DNA of 64,000 bases. Source: Haloferula rosea (GTDB lineage Bacteria > Verrucomicrobiota > Verrucomicrobiia > Verrucomicrobiales > Akkermansiaceae). Below the pieces are notes generated by a model that worked only from the letters and a program-made list of their open reading frames with translations, was not told the DNA's origin and did not search any database. Position 1 is the first letter of the stretch, and each line of letters begins with the position of its first letter. A program made the position numbers and the translations under genes. Of this stretch, positions 61,541 to 64,000 are shown in pieces. Location: positions 62,001-126,000 of the forward strand of contig NZ_JAENII010000009.1 of the NCBI RefSeq assembly GCF_016595525.1, given 5' to 3'.

Positions 61541-63796
61541 ATGAAGACTTACCATTCCATCCCGATTCGAAACCGGGCATTGCTGACCGGCTTGAGCGCA
61601 AGCCTCCTGCTCTCGACCTACGGAATCACTCATGCCGCCACCATGAGCCAGATCCCTGACATTCCCACGACGGACATTCTCCTCGCTCGGGGGGATGAGG
61701 CGGGCAGCGGCGGAGGGTCCAGCCAGGCGACTTTCGGCTACCGCAATGCCGACGCCGCCAACACAGAGGGGACCCGTGGCCGTGGGCAATCCTTCGTCAT
61801 CAATTCGGCACCGGGAGCCACCTACGACATTTCGGGGCTCAGCGTGGCGCTTGCCGGCGGTGCTGGCACGGCCATCCGGCCGGATGGTGATCTGTTGCTC
61901 ACCGTCTTTGAGTTTGTCGGCACAGGGGCGACTGCCGCGGATCAGGCGAACGATACGGACGACGGGTCCGATTGGCGCACCAAAACGGGTGGCACATCGG
62001 GGACCGTGGTCTTCAGCGGCTCTTTTGAGGTTCCGGCCGGCACCTCGTTCAATGGCAACAGCCTGCTGAGTTTTGCGTTCGATCCGGGCGAACTCCAACT
62101 GGACGATGACAAGGCCTATGGCTTTTTCATGCAGTATGTCCTCGATGATGTCACAGGTCTCGGAGCGGACGTCACGATCGCTTTCAATGCGGACCTCAAT
62201 GCTTCCGGTAATCCTGCCGGCACCTTGTTGAATACCAACCCGAGTGATGCCGGTCTGGGAACGGGAGCGAATGGATCTTCAACCACACGTGACCTGAACT
62301 ACTTCATCCAAGGCGTCGTTTCCGGTGCGCCTTCCGCTCCGTCCATCGTGGCCTCGGACACTCTGATCGAGTTGGGCAACTCGGTGGATCTCGACATCAC
62401 CTTTGATCCAAGTGTCGACACCGCGATCTTGACGATTCCGAGTGGTTCGGTGGACCTGGTCGCGCTCGACGACGGCATCACGAATGGTGATCCGGTGGCC
62501 GGAGACGGGGAGGTGTCGGTGACCGATTCTCCGACCAGCGCCTTCGACTACGTGGTGACCTCCACCAAATCCGGATTCCCCGATGGAACCGCGAATGTGG
62601 AAGTGCTCGTGGTGGATCCCTCCGCGGAGCCATCCGACAATGCGTTCAGCACCGCAATCAAGGGAGATTCACCACTCTTCTACTATCGGTTCGAAGAGGC
62701 GGCGGGTACCGGGTTCCTGCTGGATTCCTCCGGCAATGGAAATCATACGAGCGGTCTCGTGGGGGCCATCGTCCAAGGTGAAAGCCCGGGTGGGATGCAG
62801 TTGGCCGCCCGATCCGATCTGACCGGGGCGATCACAGTGCCGGCGGCTTCGGAAATGAGCGACTCGTTCACTTTCGCATCAGTCATCAACGTGGACAGCT
62901 TCGAAGGGGGAGCACTTCGCAACCTGCTTGCCATGGCGAATGATGGAAGTGGCGGCGTGGGTCGCTCGATCCTCTACTATGGCAATGGTGGCTTCACCAC
63001 CTTCATCAGTGGTTCGGCGGTCAGTGTGACGGACGTCAATGCGGTGCTGCCGCAGACAAGCTGCCTGATTCACATGGTTTATGATGCCGATCCCGACGCG
63101 GATCCGGGCACCGACGACCAGGAAGTCCGCTTTTATGTCAATGGACAGCCTTATGGATCACCTGTGGCGCTGCCGGTATTTCCTGCAAACTTCGGCGAAT
63201 GGGTTCTTTGCTCGAACAAGAATCTCGGTTCCCAGAGCCATGTGGGATTCATCGATGAAACGGCGATTTTTGATGCGGCTCTGTCGGACGTTCAGATTGC
63301 CGCCCACGGCACGGCCTTCCTGTCCGCGGCAGACCCGCTTCTCGGGTTCATTTCCGATACCGCGGAGATCACTTCGGGTGACTCGGTGTTGTTGACTTGG
63401 AAAACCTCGGATCAGGCATCCGTCGTCACCATCAATGGCACGCCCGTTGACGGAGGCGCAGCCGGAGGAGTCTACACCATGTCATTCAGCCCGACGGCAG
63501 ACACCACCTACACGATCAATGTGGACGGCGTGACCCGTGATGTCTCCGTGACCGTGCTTGCTCCACCGGCTCCGCCGAGCATCGTCTCGATTTCCGTCGA
63601 TGATTCGACGCCGCCCATGGTGACCCTCGTCATCAAGGGGGCACCGGAGTTCAGCTACGATGTCCAGGCTTCAGCGGACCTTGCCGATGGCTTCCCGACC
63701 AATGTGGGAACGATTGATACGGACATCAATGGAGATGGGAGCATCACCTTCGAAGGCTTCGGTCCCGCTGAGTTTTATCGAGTGGAAACCCCATGA
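61541..63796 (+). CDS. Secreted LamG-domain protein
   Basis: This 751-residue protein has a signal peptide (residues 1-32, ending near THAATM). The first part (about 40-240) is a Gly/Asp-rich region with FDPGELQLDDDKAYGFFMQYV; next an Ig-like or linker region. A LamG/concanavalin-like domain spans about 395-600: DSPLFYYRFEEAAGTGFLL, DSSGNGNHTSGLVGAIVQGE, SFTFASVINVDSF and DDQEVRFYVNGQPYGS, VGFIDETAIFDAALSD. Two further repeats near the C-terminus resemble fibronectin-like strands, and it ends GPAEFYRVETP, a common Verrucomicrobia end. No CTERM motif is visible. It may bind or process polysaccharide. ATG 61541 replaces an unsupported upstream extension. Confidence 0.82.
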   Translation: MKTYHSIPIRNRALLTGLSASLLLSTYGITHAATMSQIPDIPTTDILLARGDEAGSGGGSSQATFGYRNADAANTEGTRGRGQSFVINSAPGATYDISGLSVALAGGAGTAIRPDGDLLLTVFEFVGTGATAADQANDTDDGSDWRTKTGGTSGTVVFSGSFEVPAGTSFNGNSLLSFAFDPGELQLDDDKAYGFFMQYVLDDVTGLGADVTIAFNADLNASGNPAGTLLNTNPSDAGLGTGANGSSTTRDLNYFIQGVVSGAPSAPSIVASDTLIELGNSVDLDITFDPSVDTAILTIPSGSVDLVALDDGITNGDPVAGDGEVSVTDSPTSAFDYVVTSTKSGFPDGTANVEVLVVDPSAEPSDNAFSTAIKGDSPLFYYRFEEAAGTGFLLDSSGNGNHTSGLVGAIVQGESPGGMQLAARSDLTGAITVPAASEMSDSFTFASVINVDSFEGGALRNLLAMANDGSGGVGRSILYYGNGGFTTFISGSAVSVTDVNAVLPQTSCLIHMVYDADPDADPGTDDQEVRFYVNGQPYGSPVALPVFPANFGEWVLCSNKNLGSQSHVGFIDETAIFDAALSDVQIAAHGTAFLSAADPLLGFISDTAEITSGDSVLLTWKTSDQASVVTINGTPVDGGAAGGVYTMSFSPTADTTYTINVDGVTRDVSVTVLAPPAPPSIVSISVDDSTPPMVTLVIKGAPEFSYDVQASADLADGFPTNVGTIDTDINGDGSITFEGFGPAEFYRVETP

Positions 63797-63834
63797 TCCT
63801 GCGCTACGGAGGGCGTCCAACTTCCGGCCTTTTC

Positions 63835-63864
63835 AGCGTCCTGCCCGTTTATGGGCAGGACGCT
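63835..63864 (+). terminator. Perfect 12-bp hairpin after the LamG gene
   Basis: AGCGTCCTGCCC (63835-63846) is exactly complementary to GGGCAGGACGCT (63853-63864) around GTTTAT. It begins 39 bases after the stop. The following bases are TTCGGT rather than a T-run, so a standard intrinsic terminator is uncertain; it could also be a transcript-stabilising stem. Confidence 0.6.
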
Positions 63865-64000
63865 TTCGGTCCGTGTGGGTGGTCCCGGACCAGAGATCGT
63901 TCCCTCCATGGCCATGAATGTGAGCCCAATCTTCCCCATCATCATTCCATCGCGCCGACAGGATGATGGCGTAGTGTTTCCCTCCCGAACCCAGCGAAAA

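Overview
The window looks like a chromosomal segment from a member of the Verrucomicrobiota (probably class Verrucomicrobiae), roughly 60% GC. The evidence is a giant pilin-like protein resembling the Verru_Chthon cassette protein A family, a multi-CxxCH cytochrome coupled to a beta-propeller protein as often seen in PVC bacteria, an exosortase/EpsI pair, and LamG-type secreted proteins. This is inferred from protein families only; no rRNA gene is present.

Region 1 (1-2865) is the sulfate-activation module cysC (5' truncated by the window edge), cysD and cysN, which makes APS and PAPS. A secreted coiled-coil protein of unknown function follows (3027-3983).

Region 2 (4032-44232) is a roughly 40 kb exopolysaccharide locus, nearly all on the + strand. 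It carries four sulfotransferases from different subfamilies, about twelve glycosyltransferases (GT4, GT2, GT11-like, one tandem double-GT4 protein), a Wzx-type flippase, two polytopic polymerase/ligase candidates, a polyprenyl glycosylphosphotransferase, a pyruvyl transferase with a nitroreductase-fold neighbour, an MBOAT O-acetyltransferase with an SGNH partner, a left-handed beta-helix acyltransferase, six methyltransferase-like proteins (two FkbM-type) and a VanZ-like protein. The simplest reading is that the locus builds and decorates a sulfated, probably fucosylated, pyruvylated, acetylated and methylated polysaccharide, with PAPS supplied by region 1. No Wza/Wzc-type export genes are in the window. 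A low-GC island (about 14955-16100) holds the remains of an acyltransferase-3 gene.

Region 3 (44245-45961) is a minus-strand exosortase-epsI pair. It converges on the polysaccharide operon, whose intrinsic terminator lies inside the epsI coding sequence. No PEP-CTERM-type substrate was recognised here.

Region 4 (46025-49323) is housekeeping: prs, rplY (L25/Ctc), pth, rpsF and ssb, with clear terminators after rplY and ssb. Region 5 (49460-52855) holds small envelope and metabolic genes: a haem c lipoprotein, a LysE-type exporter, an L,D-transpeptidase, a Gly/Tyr-rich lipoprotein, a pterin carbinolamine dehydratase and a VC0807-like membrane protein. A G-rich tract with G-quadruplex potential lies in the divergent gap that follows.

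Region 6 (53223-63796) holds the giant pilin-like protein with a small exported partner, the pentahaem cytochrome/beta-propeller pair, and a large secreted LamG-domain protein. No tRNA, rRNA, CRISPR array or insertion sequence was recognised.
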